A DNA stretch of 64,000 nucleotides from Lepisosteus oculatus (taxonomy: Eukaryota > Chordata > Actinopteri > Semionotiformes > Lepisosteidae). This document shows positions 43,801 to 58,200 of the stretch, piece after piece; position 1 is the stretch's first letter, and every line of letters starts with the position of its first letter. The stretch spans positions 4,659,284 through 4,723,283 of the forward strand of contig NC_090712.1 of the NCBI RefSeq assembly GCF_040954835.1, read 5' to 3'. Under the pieces are notes generated by a model. The model had not been told where the DNA came from and did no database searches. It saw nothing but the letters and a program-made list of their open reading frames with translations. The position numbers and the translations under genes are program-made.

Positions 43801-45860
43801 TGTATTTTCGTTACTCCATATTCATTTAGAAATGTCAGATGTTAAAGTGTCTTAACATTCCTGATATATTTACTCTTATTTTGTTTCAGGTCAAGATCCT
43901 TTTCTCCTCGCAGGTCTAGGTCAGGTTCTCCAAGGAGATCAAGATCAGTAACTCCTAAAAGATCCAGGTAAATAAGTTTTCATTATGGAATTGAATGTTT
44001 ACTCTTTGCATTTTTAACAAGATGTTTCTACAACTATTGCTATGCAGATATTGTACATTTAAGAAAAATCTTAACTCTTTCAGGTCTAGGTCAAGATCTA
44101 GATCGAGGTCCAGGTCTCTCTCTCATCCAAGGAGCAGGTAAATATGGAAACCTTTCATTTATAAATTAGTCTTTAAATTCTTCTCGTCTTTTTTTAGTAT
44201 TTGTTTACTTTCTGCTGCAGCTAGAAAATGTTTTGCCTTAAAACATTCTTTGGGGAAAAAAGCCAGGTATATCATAGTGTCCCTTTGTTTATAATTAATA
44301 TGCCTGAGTGTGGGCAGTATATGTGTGAAAAACAATGTATGTCCTTATTTTACTTCCTGGTGTTATCTTTGTTAAAGTAACTGTCGGTGGGATTTATATG
44401 CAGTAACCAACAGCATCTTAAGTAACCTTGAAGTACTTGGAAGTTTTCTTGCTATTCCAGTACACTGAGGGGCAGTTACCCTGATCTGTCAGGCAAGAGT
44501 GTGTACAATGACCTTGTGAAATTTTTAGTTAGACGTTCACGTTTTGTGATTAAGGGCAGATACTGGCAGGTAGCAGTGCTTCGCGGACAGGTGGATCATA
44601 TTCTGTCGGCTACAGAATGTGTTCACATGCTCTCAGGGAGAGTCCCAAGATGGCATTTAACCTTGACTGAGACTGTTGAAGTAAAAAGACAAAATAATTA
44701 CCATTTTTATCTGCCATATATTTTATGTGCAGCGAATTTGGGAAATTTCATTTTATGGAAACCTCTTTATGTGAGGATTGTAGGAATTGATGTTATTTTC
44801 CTAATCCTTGCATGATTTTTTTTAATCAAAGGTCTGGCTCTGTTGGAAGATCCAAGTCGGGCTCTCCTGCAAGAAGGTGAGTGTGATGCAAATGTCTTAC
44901 TGTGATGCAGTTTAAAAAAGGCCTTTCTTTTGTGTGGCTCTGTTATTGATAATTTGCTGTTTAGGCTTTGAATTGAGAGAGAGCATTAAATCAGACACTT
45001 TCTGTAATAGTGATATCAACCAGCAAAATACCTAAAATTGATAAATGCATAGCTTACATGTGGAAGTCTACATACGGTCTTCAGCATGTGTATGTAAATA
45101 TCAGACCCTGAGATAGTCAGCACCACTAAAATGTCCTTAAGTGTACATTAATGTAAGTGCAATGAGTATTTGTCTGGCTGCATCCTTTTCTTTAGACACT
45201 GGTGGTGATAATTGCCAAGAATGAAGCCCTACATTGTGGGGGGTGGGTGAGATAGTCCAGTAGTATTCTATTGCACTTAATTATCAAGGAAGATTCGATC
45301 AACTTTTCATTCTAGTATGTGACCTTTAGCACACTAGATGTCAACATACATGTATAAAAAAAAAGAGTGTATATGTCGCCTCGACAATTTCTTCTTATTC
45401 AGATATAAGTAGAAATATTTTGATAATTTTTCTGCTCATAGATATTTCATATGCAAGGGGTGGAAGAAGAGGTTTCTGAAGATTATGAAAGGCTTTTGAA
45501 AGTATAACAATGATCCATAAGGGGTGTTTGAAATATAAAACAAAGTTGTCACTGTATCCATGATCACGTTGATACAGGAAATTTTCAGATTAAATTTCTA
45601 TAGAACTTCTACTTACTGCAAGAAGTAACATTTTAAAAACTTCTATTTTTTTTGCCAGCCGCTCAAAATCTAGATCATCACCACCAAAACGAAGGTAAGG
45701 GGTTTTCTTCCCATTAGGGAGATGTGTGAAGTTTTAGAACTAAAAATGTCCGAAACTATACGAGACTGTGAACACCTTTTAACATATTTCCTTTTTGTTT
45801 TTTAGCCGTTCGCCTTCAGGAAGTCCCCGTAGGAGTGAGAGCCCTGATAGAGATGATTAA
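37858..45860 (+). CDS. SRSF7: serine/arginine-rich splicing factor 7 (9G8)
   Basis: Coding exons 37858-37885, 39938-40118, 42008-42184, 43208-43282, 43890-43967, 44084-44137, 44832-44876, 45659-45694, 45806-45860: 729 bases, 242 residues plus TAA (human 238). RRM at about 11-85 with RNP2 VYVGNL (13-18) and RNP1 GFAFVEF (48-54). The CCHC zinc knuckle C106-X2-C109-X4-H114-X4-C119 distinguishes SRSF7 from SRSF3. The RS domain runs from about 120 to the end ([49 protein letters not shown]), closing with SPDRDD. It binds exonic enhancers, recruits splicing components and couples splicing to mRNA export via NXF1. The RS domain is spread over six small exons. Intron 3 holds a candidate poison exon (42430-42874), the expected autoregulatory device. 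Confidence 0.97.
41620..41990 (-). mobile_element. tRNA-like SINE remnant in SRSF7 intron 2
   Basis: The reverse complement contains aagcggtggtgcacagcgag (A-box-like) followed by attgtgggttcgagcctgga (good B-box). The flanking text up to 41990 has higher GC than the intron and looks like SINE body. It ends only about 17 bp before the exon 3 acceptor. Boundaries and family are uncertain. Confidence 0.4.
42430..42874 (+). promoter_or_regulatory. SRSF7: candidate SRSF7 poison cassette exon
   Basis: In the intron after the zinc-knuckle exon. An acceptor (aacctttcag|G) and a possible donor (ttgcaag|gtttat) delimit 445 bp of unusually complex sequence for this intron. Joined to exon 3, the frame reads eight further codons and stops at TGA 42455-42457, so inclusion would trigger nonsense-mediated decay. 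It is dense in GAY/AGA triplets (gatcgtctgatagatacttc; tgctagaccttggtcc), the sort of site SRSF7 binds. Human SRSF7 is known to autoregulate through an ultraconserved poison exon at this place. The donor choice is uncertain. Confidence 0.65.
43440..43640 (+). mobile_element. CR1-like LINE 3' end remnant in SRSF7 intron 4
   Basis: The stretch cttctttcaagaaatggctg then gatgagatgaatctgc encodes the SFKKWLDE segment seen at the C-terminus of CR1-group reverse transcriptases. A degenerate 3' tail (aaatgggccgaaatgg...) follows. It is similar to the fragment at 5268-5600. Confidence 0.5.
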
Positions 45861-48800
45861 ACCTTTTTTAAAAAAAAAACAATTTTTAGAACAGAACAAT
45901 TATTTGTTTACACGAGAATAAGGGATTCTGTTGGTAAGATTTTATCTTGCAAAGTGTTAAGGTTTGTCTTCTCTTGTATCTTTTTTTTTTCTCGTCCAAA
46001 AATGTAATGGAAAAACAAAAATCAGAATTGGTTTGGTAGAGATGCAGCGTAATTTTTACAAGCGGTTGTGTGATGCAGTAGAATCATATTGACAGGGCTT
46101 TTTTTTGTATATGCATATTAAATTAAATTTTCACTTCTACCCAAATTGTTTGTCATTTGTTAATCCATCTGGTGGATGCCTTTATACTGTATATCTTGAA
46201 ATCCAAGTTAATTCTAACTGCTCTTGATTATTAAGTCTTAAAACCTTAAATTATTTAATCTTTAATATGTTCATTACATAGAACTAAGTCCCAGCAGTAG
46301 CCTTTGAACCCGACACGAAAATGACACTCAATATTCACTGAGGATTGCTTCTGATCCTTTTTTATAAAGAGTAAGGTTAATATTCCATAAATCATCAGAA
46401 AGAAAAAAATAGCTGTATTGTGAAGCTAAAGTTAAGTTTTGTACAGTTGTTAAAACATCTTAAGATTCTTCCATTAACTTTTAACTTAAGTAAAATGATA
46501 GGATGTATACTGTAAGTAGTTAACATTCCTGTATCTGAGATGGATATTCCTGCAATTGCAATATTAAGTGCTGAATTCTTTTAGGAATGTCAGGGAGTAA
46601 ACTTTACACCTAAAAACTAAAAAACAAAAGGGGTGCTGTCTTTGAAAAAGGCAAAGTCGTAGCAGTTTGTGCATTTGCAGTTGGCAGTTTGTGCAAAACA
46701 CCGAAGGAACTGTGTGGAAATATCTCTACAAAAATACCTGCAGGGGGAGCTGTTGATATGCAAAAACAGATGATATTTATTTTTCAAAATGAATCTTGAA
46801 CACTAGCATATGCTTAATAAAAAAAAAAGTGGGTTTAACTAGTGGAGGTTATAATTTCATTGATTACTTAAAATCTCCCACAAAAAACATTAAAGCTTTA
46901 ATGTTTCTCTTCAAAATACAGTATTTTGTAGGATAGCATAATTTAATTCCATACTTATTCCAGCCCCTCTTCTCAGATCTTGGTAGATAAATCACATTGA
47001 TGGTTTGTACCCCCTTCAAATTTAAGATTAATTCTAAGGTTTAGTATTGCAGTGAACAAACTATGCTTTGAGAGCCACAATTTAATAGGGTCCATGAATC
47101 ATCATGAATTTCTAAACTCTTAGAATGTTTCTATTTGAGCCCTTTAGTGGATGATGTATATAAAATGTTAGTTGAGTTAAAGTAATGCATTAGCTGTAGA
47201 GGGCCATGGTTGGCCATTCCTAACTTTATTACATTAAATGACTAAATTGCTCAATATTCCCATGTTCCTATGATTTACACACTAATTAAGGATGACCTAT
47301 AACTGGGGAGGAGGAATAAAGAAACATTAAGTGTGGGAATGAAAATGTAACATTCATGGATAGAAGACACACTGATTTGTCTCCTTAAGACTAATACCTT
47401 CCTTTATACCCTCAACTGTTGTCACAGATCAGCTATTTAATTGCATTTTGAAGTGGCTACTATCAATTAGTCATCAAGTAATAATGCATTCCTTAAACAA
47501 AACCTTATTTGCTAACAAAATAGCAGATTAAAGACCTGCATTCAACTATTTGACTTTGTTCTGAGTTCATAAAAGTTACCTTTTAAATCATAATTTTATA
47601 GGTTTTAGGTCTTGCAATGGAAAATAAATTGTATATTTGGAGGAAAAGATGCTTCTCTCATTGTGGTAAAAGCACATCTTTCTATAGCACATAGTATATG
47701 TATGGTTCAGCAAAGCGGAAGGTTTGCGAGTACTAAAATACCTGTATAAAAAAAGAACTACTGAAATCATCAGTTGCAGTTACCTGCAGAGACAGGAAAA
47801 GTGGACGGGCGTGAGCGGGGCACTTCACCTCACAGGATGCGCTTCATCTATTTAAATTTATGATCACAAGCTACCTGAACATTTCAGTCACGATAGCCTA
47901 AAGATGTCTAGGCCTCATTGGAGGGGAGGGGGGATTATGAAAACTTTTTCGGCATACACAGTTCATTAATTTTGAGAATCTTTCCTACTTAGTGTAGCGG
48001 CACAGCAGTGACTGGGCGGAACGTGGAGCCCCAATACTGTACTGCCCTCTAAGGAAACACCTTATCTTACTGCCCAAGAACATCATTCCATCATCAGCAC
48101 AACGTCATGTATGTAAAGATCACAGTTTTGTAGTAATGATGAGAACTAGGGCTACATTTTTTTAACCTAGAGTTGTGGTAGGCCTGCACCAAGCTACCCA
48201 GCTATGTAGTAAAAGGCAGGGTGAGGTCCCCAGGTCATCTCTAGCAACCAAACCAGCTAGATGGGCTGAATGTCCTCCTCTTGTTCTTAACCTTTCCTGT
48301 CTCTTTAAGATGCAAGTCCACCAACACTTTCTTACAAACCAAGTTTTAACAAGAACCTCTGACCGCCCCTTCTATTGTTTTTGCACTTAATTTTCAGGAT
48401 TTGATGTTGCATACATGCATTCAAAAATGCAAAGTTTGAAGTACAATATAAAAACTGCAACCTTTTTGCACTATGAATATTAAAATATTACAATGATTTC
48501 AGTGCGTTTTCTCATGTGAAATTACTCTGCTGTTACAAAAATCACATCAGTGCTGTGGAGTCAAAAATTCACATTCTAAAAGCTCAGCATTCAAGTCTAG
48601 ACGACTGAGTTTAATGGGTAGAGAAGAGACAGGGACCAATATAGCTATTCATAAAAATACAAGCAGAGAGCACATTGTGGTGCCTTAATTTTTAGGAACC
48701 ACCAGACAATTTCTGACTGTTCTATTACTTTTAATATCCTCATTAATTTAAATTCCCTAGTGCGTGAAATGACACTAATAAGACACCACTGAAATAAGAC

Positions 48801-49257
48801 ACTTTGGGTATAAGAATCACTGTCCTAGACAATGCTCATGTAGTGGGAAGTGAAAAAAACATTCTCACTTCCCTTTAAAAGCATTCCTGTCAAGAAATAG
48901 CTGAAAGTACATGAAACTTTCAGAAAGCTAGTAAGCCCCATATCAACATTCAGTCAGCGCGTCTGCTTTCTGGTCTCATCATATGCCCCAGCAGACTTGT
49001 TTTCCCCCCGAAACCTCTTCAACCCCTTTTAGTGTGCATACTGTAAAATAATTGTGAATGACAAGAAACCAAGAAACTGAATTTAAAAAAAATCAATTGA
49101 AAAAAATCACTTGCATTAATGGTACCTGTTCTATGTGCAGCTTTTGTTGGCTAGCTGGATTAAGAACGGCAGATGTTTCCATTATGGTCGCTAAGTGCGC
49201 TGCAGACTCGAGCCGGAGTGCCCCTCCCCGCCCGCGGGCACTCTTCCAGTGCAGTCT
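45861..49257. other. SRSF7 3' UTR / GALM 3' UTR convergent region
   Basis: AT-rich 3.4-kb tail-to-tail interval. For SRSF7, possible poly(A) signals are ATTAAA at 46117-46122 and AATAAA at 46816-46821 and 47315-47320. For GALM, the minus-strand hexamer AATAAA is at 47225-47230. A short LINE-tail-like stretch (aaccagctagatgggctgaa tgtcctcc) lies at about 48178-48300. No additional gene was recognised. Confidence 0.5.
46816..46821 (+). terminator. possible SRSF7 poly(A) signal
   Basis: AATAAA followed by an A-run, about 955 nt after the SRSF7 stop. The variant ATTAAA at 46117-46122 would give a shorter 3' UTR of about 260 nt and may be the main site. Confidence 0.35.
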
Positions 49258-52200
49258 TCAGCCAACGGAGAACCTGAAGAGTGTGGTGTGACTGTACTCC
49301 TCTCCGGGCCTCAGCAGGGCATCGGGGAAATGGGGCTGTTAAAAAACAAAAACGGGTCAAACGCTCGAAACGGAACTGAGCCAACGCTATTCCTGCCTTG
49401 GTTAGGATGGAGTAAAGCATCCCAGACTTCCTGAGCAGTGGGAAGAGCTGAAGTGCCGCCATTGCACACATGTGAGCCTGAACTACAGGCCTGTGGCCCT
49501 CCTGTAACATGTATTTGAAAATCACACTGTCCTTCCCCAGTGGTGTCTTAATTCCATTCCATTAGCTTGGAACTAGGTGGAGGTGGTTTTTCCAAAAATG
49601 TTGCAGCAGAGTGAAACAAGCTCCCCATCCATGTTGCTGAAGCCGATATCCTAGCTATTTTCCAAGGAACAGCGGGATGGGATCCTGGAGTCCATTAGCC
49701 ACTATAACCAAACGGGTAGGTGGTCGGAATGACCTGCTCTCGTTTGTAACCTTCCCAACGGTTTTCATAAAAAAATAAAAAGGAACTTCCTAAAAAACGC
49801 TATCCCAGAGGGCAGTAAAATAAGGCATATTGCAATAGAGGTACTATTTTTGTTTTTTTTAATCTATACATGAGCTCTACAAAAAAGTACCTCTAAGCAT
49901 GAAAATGTTTTCTGCTAGGTACTGGCAATCACAGAAACCGAGCTAGAGGAGCTTTGAAGTTTGAGACAATGAGTAACAAACCCCTTTTTCCAGAAGAGGT
50001 ATCATTTAACACCATCATCCAGGTGGGGCTGCACATTGGTGGTGGTGGAGGGGAGTCCCCATTACCTGTAAAGCGCTTTGAGTGGAGTGTCCAGAAAAAC
50101 GCTATATAAGTGTAAGCAATTATTATAATAATTATTACTTCTCTGCCACCCATTTCTCAAACTCTCATGCAGACGGCAAAGGTGACATCTAGGGCTGCTG
50201 GCAGTCTGTGCTATTTAATTTATTCAAACAGTATAAAACACAAGTGTTGTCTAGGCCACCTAACTGCACACCTCTGTGGCTCTTGCTTAAGTGTTTTCCA
50301 GTGAATTATCGTATACTCATTGCAATCGCTTCAGAGAATTGTGTAACATTTATCTTTTTCCCCAGCATCGATGTGATGGGAGATTTACAAGAGTTCTTCC
50401 CAGGATTTTTTGTTCTGGAACAATTTACATGTGGAATGACTTAAAGCAATTAAAGATGAAAACAAAAAAGTCACAGGACACTCAAGATATTTGTGGAACG
50501 AGAAATAATTGGATAAAGGGCTGTAAAGAAGCTGGCTGTATCTTTAAACCCTAAATCTTATGTACTTTCTGACAATGAATTTCCTGTTTATTTTGCTGTG
50601 ACACATGGCACTAAGACGCAGAGACTGAAATACAGGTTTCACCTCAGCAGCATTTTGAGGAACAGTTTTTGTGTCACATATAGGGACTACCCAGTGGTTT
50701 GATATGAATGCAAATTGAAGTGCTTCGCAATCTTTCATTTGCTCTGCTTGCTTTGTTCCTGACCTTAATCCAATGCAAATTGCAATCAAGCTGTAGGAGA
50801 CTTTCAACCACGTGCGCTCAGACTATTAGAAATGGCGCCCACATAACGCTGGCTTCTGGGAACACCAAGGGTATCATTACAGAGCTGCAAATTGCCAGCC
50901 ATTAACAGTACAGAAGTAAAAATTGTGTGTCATTAAGCTGCCACACATTCCAAGGCAAGCATGTTATAGTTTTACCCAGGATTCACTTCCTCTGACAAAA
51001 TGTACAATAACCAGCTCAGACTGCAGCTGAAATAGCACACTATTTAGGTATCATATTCATTATTTTGTACCATTAGCGTACTAATCAGAATCAATTAGTA
51101 ACATTTTTTAAATACCTTAATGATCTAAAGCCCTAAACTTGTCGCATTTTAACATGTATCACAATAAAACTGAAAAAAACCCATATATTACTGAAACACA
51201 AAACAGCATACAGCAATTTTAATTAAATTCAAATTAATTTTCACAGCCAATTCATACAGCAGTCACATGCACACCTCTGCAAAAGCCACACAAAATTAAC
51301 TGCAGAATTAGACAATTAATGTGTTTTTTTACTTCAAATGGCAAATAGTTGTGGCCAGAGAGACTGGATACCATTACCCACAAACAGCAAAAATATCAAT
51401 AATAAGAATCACTGAATTAGAGCTATTATCTACAGCCCATAAGCCTTAATGACATTTAGCTTTCTTATATTTTAATATTCATTACTTTTAACTAAATTAT
51501 TTACATTTTATTACTCCAGCAGTAGAATATTCTCTGTCTTATATTTAATCAATGTAAAAAAAGCTCAATGTCAAAGACCCACACAAAATACAAAATGAAT
51601 GACTGACTTCAAGAATAACCCCCCTTTGAAAGCAGGCGATTTTTAAATCCTGTCCAATGGCCTACATCTGTATTTAAAAGGTGTGCTGTAAAGAAAGACG
51701 TACACTAAAGCGAAGTGTACATCTTACCTGCCTATTATTAAGAAACGAAAGCACTTTCATAAGAAACAAAACCCCTTTTAGAAACATGACTTTTAGCTCT
51801 GCTTACAAATGTGCAGCTTGCAAAGACTGCACCAGTTTGTTTCTGCACTGACAATCCAGGCGTTCCTACTTTCACGTCTCATGGTGGTTTCACTGAAAAA
51901 AGGCTGTTTTTTTTTTAAAAGATCAAGCACCTGCAACGACAAGCAAAGAGATGGAAACACTGCTGGTAAATGTTCTGGTGAGTTTTTCTATATAAAAAAA
52001 ACTACCAGGAGCAAGCATGTCTCACTTCTTAATAAAGTAAGACTTTGCACAGAGTAAACGCCAAATTTCTTCACATTATGAATAAGCCAACCGTCACAAG
52101 CCTGGCTCTTCTGCTTAACCTAACTTCGTCTCCCTTCCAGCATTCCTGCCCCGAAAGCCCCCCTCCTCTGCAGTCAGGGGGGGCCGGGGCGAGACGCAGC

Positions 52201-55200
52201 CAAAGGAAACAGAGCGCGTCTGAAACAAACCCACCTGCGCTGGAGGAATGACACTTTTCTAACTAACACTAGCATGTCGTCTCCGTTGCCCCCGGCAGGT
52301 GTTTGTTTTAACCCTGAGCTACGAGGAGGAGGGACAGGACAGGGCCACAGTGCAGACACAGGTGCCAGTGAGCTAGGAGGGCAGTTCGTTCCCCAGAGGA
52401 CTCCAGGTCTCCTCGCCGTACCCGTCCCCAGCAACCAACTCTACCGAGAACAGCCTAGACCTCTAGAAATAACCCTGAGCTACAACTCCACAAGGACACA
52501 GGGACACAAGCTGCAACAAACTGTGTCCTCTACACAAGAGTATCACATGGATGAGTATGTATCTGCATGCAGCCTGCAAAACACTGGAAAAAGGCAAAGC
52601 CTGTTTACGTTATTTCTTCAGGTTCCAAACATAACCCAATATCATGAGCTAGAATTACACCAATATATACCATTTTAAAAAAAGACAATGAAAACTGTAT
52701 TAAGGTACGTATTTAACTATATTTTTCGGAGACACTGAAATCCGATGTTTAGGGCCAGTGTCAGGATGGGCCATTAGCCACTGAAGCCTTAAACACATTC
52801 AGTCCTCACCCCTTCACCTCCAAACCACTTACTTCCTGGAGCATTAACAGTCTGATCCCCTGAGCAGGGAGGCACCCGCATCTTCTTGCCTCGAAAAACA
52901 AACGAAAACAACGAAACCCCACTCTCCCGCTCACCTGCCCGTGGGTGGCGCTGTCCTCCTGTGCGCTGAGCTGAAGCTGCTGGCACTGCGTGGTTCGGGA
53001 ATCGATTTCCATGTTCCCACTACCTGATTTCAAAGTTTGCCTTCCAGCAATGTACAACAGCAGCTGAATAACTCTCCTACTAGTATGATTTTATAAAAAA
53101 GGGAGTATAATGTATGTATATATAAAAGTAAAGTGATAGTATAAGGTTAGTATACGGTTTATAAGGTAGGATAACTGTAGTATAAGGTAATGTTAAAAAC
53201 TACAACGTGAATAGTGAAACATTCACACAGTCTCCCGGTGCACCAAGGCGGTGCAGAAATTCTTGCTCCACCACTGGCCCAGATGCAGATCTGGCCACCC
53301 GGCAGCTCCTGACCCAGGCCCTGGCATGAAAACCGCACACGCACTGTATGCGTGATCTGGGATCGTCTTTCCTTGGCCATTGACTCCTGACCCACCAGTG
53401 CCCACTCGTGTGTCGTGGCCCCCTGCAGGACGCACACACCCTGTCTCGCCGCCCCACGGAGAGCAGGTCTCGCCCCACAGTCCCAGCAGGCCTCCTGACC
53501 TTCAGGTCCGAAGGATTAAGCTCCACTTGCTCTCAATGCACTCTTTAGCCAGGGGTACACTTGGTCGGGAGACGAACAGATGGAATGACCGACGCTCTGG
53601 CGAGGAATGAGCGCTCACGGAGTTGGGGGGAGGCGGTGGGGGGCCGCAGAGGCGCTTGTCCACTTTACCTGGTTGACGGCGTCCGGCCAGTTCTGCGTCT
53701 CCAGGCAGAAGGCCGAGTGTCTGGGGTACGTCGCCGCCGCCTTGCCCCTCAGAGAGCCGTCCAGGAAATTGGCGGTGTAGAGCTGCACTCCGGGCTGCGA
53801 GGTGTGTACGTCCAGCACGCGCCCGCTCCCGGGGTGGGTCACCCTGCGCGACAGGGGGCGCGACACGTCAGACCGCCCGGCCCGTGGCCCCGGGACCCCT
53901 GGAGCGGACAGGCTGGCCTCGACTCGGGCAGGAGCCCAGGCCACAGATCGCTGCAGAAGCTCTGGGCATCTGTGCAAATCCCACCCCCGACTGAGTTCGG
54001 ACCCCAGCTGCACCGGCTTGTGCCCGTTTCCTGCGTGGGCGTGTTCATTCTGCTGCTGGAGAGGTGGTGGTCTTGCACTCACACCTCCTCTCCATACCTA
54101 GCGAGTAACAGGCATGACACCCAGCCAGCTGCCAGCTAGGGCACTGCTTATAAGCTCAAAATCCTGAAATGTGACATCAACTCATTATTCCAAAATTCAA
54201 GTTCATTGTCATCTCTGAGTCAATATTTTTTAGGCTTGTCTAGAGTAGATTACAGATTAATGTTATCAGGAGAGTCTGGCCTTCCTGAAAGCACCTCTCA
54301 GTTCATTCTCTTGACTCTTAACTTCAAGATGTTCCAGTTGAGGTGCCTTTGAGCCTTTCACAGACTGCCCTGAAGCAGCCGATGTCAGTGACCCTTTGGG
54401 GAGTTGCCTGCTGGAAGCAGGACAGCACTCGGATCTTTGTTTGAGCCTTCATGACCTCCAGCCTCCAGCCTAAAAATAAAAATCCCATTCTGCAACAGCA
54501 GCAAGGGAACACTGAATAATGAAATGGTGGGTCTTGACCGCACTTATTCATAACAGGCTCATTAATGACCTATAGCAGATTCTCCATCATATATTATACA
54601 CCAGGAAACACAAGATGCCCAGTTTATGTTAATGTTTAATCATCGCCTTAGACCTGGAGACATGTCAAAGAAAAAACATACTATCAACCCACTCCCCAGG
54701 AAGCAGGAAGCTGTGCCAAATGCAGGAATTAACCATAACCAAGTGCCATGGGCACAGACCCATGATGCCAACTGCAGCACAAGCTCGAAAGAAATAAAAC
54801 ACACAATTCTATTTCAGCGCTGGTTTCCTATCGGTGTGAAGGCAGGCAAAAGGTGTTCCGCGCACTTAAAATCGACCGTTTAAAGATCAAGCATGTTTGT
54901 CGCGGGACTCGGGGCTGCGCTGTTCCACCTGCTTTCATGCCCACAAAGCGGTGCACTTCCTCGCCGAGCAGCGCCGAGACAACAAGCGCTCACACACACG
55001 GCGAGTACGGCCACTGTCTGGATGAATGAGACGGCGACCTCGTGAACTCTCCGACTGAGGCACAGGAGCCTGCTCCACACAGCCGGGCGCACGAGGGCTT
55101 ACTAAGTTTCCTCGGTTTAATTTAACCGCACGCATTTCATGAAGGCCCGCCTGCTCCCTGCTACTGCTCTCTCTAGCCCCTTTTATGAGTCAATTTTAGT

Positions 55201-58200
55201 TGAGCAATTTTTAATTTCCTTCGGGGAAAAAAAAAGCTAACGATTCGAACTTTCAAACCGATGCAAAAAAGCTACTAGTAACAACCACAGGAGGCTAGTG
55301 TGGAATGGTGCAATGAGAAAAAGCCTCAGTATAACCCAGCATTTAAAATTAATCTATTTCACAGGTTTTTAAGAGAGATAAGTTTGCAAGACACTGCAGA
55401 GTCAGGTCTGTAAGTCACTAAGATGTGAATACTACCATTGCATAAGCACCAAAACTGCAAAACAGTGTTAAAACCAAAGATAAACCACATTAAGATTTAA
55501 TTTAAAAGACTTCAGCTGAAGTCCACCAGGATAACTTGTATTTCTCATTTTTACAATATATTTTTTTTAACAATCAACAATAAAGCAAAAATGCCATTAA
55601 TTATTAAATTAAAATCTATCTGTTCGATGTCTCTTTAAATGTTTCACACGTAAATGTACACAGAACAGACTCTGAGCAACGAAAGGTGAGAAAGTTCTGA
55701 GAGATACATGCTTGCAGCAGAGCACCAAGCACAAAGGAGAGCTGACAAAAACACACCAGTATCTGGTTACATGACCTGGTGCATCAGGGAGAAACACGGA
55801 CTATTCCACTGTGTGCAGCTCCTCTTTTAACCTACACAAGGCAGACGAAAACTGATAAACAAATGAGATCACTTTAACATTTCATCTAGCAAAGGCACTG
55901 TGAGAAAAAAAAAAGTCACACTCGACAACCAGCATCTGATGCCCCCACCATTATATTTTTAATTCTTACCTTTTACTGCTATGAGAGGGAAAAAAAATTT
56001 GCACACACTGTCTCAGGTTATATTTTTGAACTGTGGCTTTACGTTTCTATAAACGTCAAGCACATGGCCTGTCTCAAAATACTCAAAACTGAAAAGAAAA
56101 CCACAAATAGCGGATAAAAATCTATTTTTAAGCACCTTGAAAAACTGTCATACATTTTTAATGTCTTTAAACTTGAAAATTATTTGAGGGACAACAACTT
56201 GTAAAAATCCCTTTGCATGGAAAATACTCCTGCACATACAAGAACTGCACATGAACTTACAAAAACACAGACAGTGATGAATGTAACCACACGAAAGTTT
56301 GAAAGACAAGCTGGAAACCTGGTGGCGTGTCAGCCAATGAGAGGGTTTGTGAAAGTAGGGCCCAGATTCAGATAAAACTGAGCAGCGCTGTTCCCTTTTT
56401 AGAAACTCGGTCTAACGGGCGGTAACTGACCCAGCCAGCCTGCATCTCAGAGGACGTGTGAGAGCATCTCTCCATCTCCAGATAGACAAGACCCAAAAAA
56501 GATATTGACAACTGCAAACTGGAGAAAACTTTCTGTAAACAAACTGTTTTTAATTGATAAAATTCGTCCTCTTCACCGCTGTTAGGACCTCCTGCCTCTG
56601 GTGCAGGAATTATATTGTCGTTAAAACAATGCGGAGACCAAGGTCACATTTCCAGACAGGGAAAACCTTAAAATTCAGCTAAAAAATCAAGGCAAATAAA
56701 CTTGTGCGCCTTCCTGTAGTGATACTGCAGGGCAGTGAAATTGCCCCCACACCCCATTATAATTGGCCTGAGGGTGGGCCTGCTTCAACATTCTGATGAT
56801 AAAACTGCTTTCCTTTACCTTTTAAAGGGGAACTGCAGCACTATTTTTATAGACCGGTGGTCAGAAAGAATAAGCATTGATGAGTGCATTTCAAACCACA
56901 ATAAAAGTAAAATACAAGTAAAACCTCCAATTGACATCACAAAATACCCAGATGTGCATGGCGCCATTCTCTACGATTCCAAACGAGGCAACAAAATGTC
57001 CAGTGAGGTGAAGTGGCCTTATTACATAGGCCTGTGATTACAGTACGTCTCTTTTAATCCAACAGAAATATTGCTCTCGACCTCCAGACGGTTTTGCAGA
57101 CAAAAACTCACTACTTGTTAACTCTGCATGCAGATCACGTTGGAACATCTCTGCAGTGATAGGTCTGCTGAATGACCTGTACTTATGCCCTTTTACATTG
57201 CATAACATGTGTCATACAGTGACTAGTGAGCAGGAAGGGTCGCTTCACATCGTAATTCATGGGAACTCTTGCTCTCGCCAGTGGAGTGACCAGGGGTTTG
57301 CGACTCAGAATTTTCACAAAGTTCACAACTTTGTGCTTAATTCAAAACTTAAACACAATAAATGTATTTTGTTACTGAGATGTAATAACTTGTCTCAGTA
57401 ATTGGGACCACAGTTCCCTCTTAAATCTGCTGAGGACAACTCTGTTGATAACGCTGGCTGCCTACCAGCGCAGCATTTCAGTTTGCATTTATTAGGAGAG
57501 AGCCCTTTCAGAAATACAGAGTAACGGGGCCTGAAGGAGTTTATTCAGGTCCCACCCCAGTGCTCTGGCCTGGTTCTGGGATTGCTAGTGACAAGAACAC
57601 TAGATAAAAAATAATACATTCAAGGAGTTATTAGCTAGTAAAGCCTTCTCCTCTGTGAAGCAGAAAGTTTTTTGCCTCTCTGTTCCTACAGTGTCACAAA
57701 GAGAAATGGATCACTCAGTCGCAGAAGCTGCTGATAAGCCGTTGATAAACGGCAATTTTTATCATCAGATGAACTGGAGGTCTGTGCAACACAACAGTCC
57801 CAACAGAGACCATCACATTCTAACCATTCTTCTGCCTTCTTTCGCTCAGTGTTTGAAAGGCTTACGACTGACGCATAAAGCAGTCATTCTGTCTTTCTGG
57901 GCATTCACAGAAAATGAAAGTGTGCACTCAGAAAAACCAAAAAAACAAGAAATTCAAGCCACTTATCAGACTGAATGTTAAAAGACTCTTAAAATGAATA
58001 AGTAAATATAAAATGAAAATCTGACTATTAACTATGTGTCACAAAGTAGGACTGAACAATTTCATACAGTGTAAGCACAGCTAATAATGTTGCACCAATC
58101 TGTTTTAATGATTGCAGAGACTTTCTGGTCACAGTGGGAGTCCCGACACATCTCCAGACATGTCATGTTTTAGTTCTATCCTCTTTCGCCAGCACCTCTT

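Noticed and set aside
57156-57981. Two plus-strand open frames of 81 and 108 codons in the GALM intron
   Set aside because: No domain, no splice partner, AT-rich composition like the surroundings.
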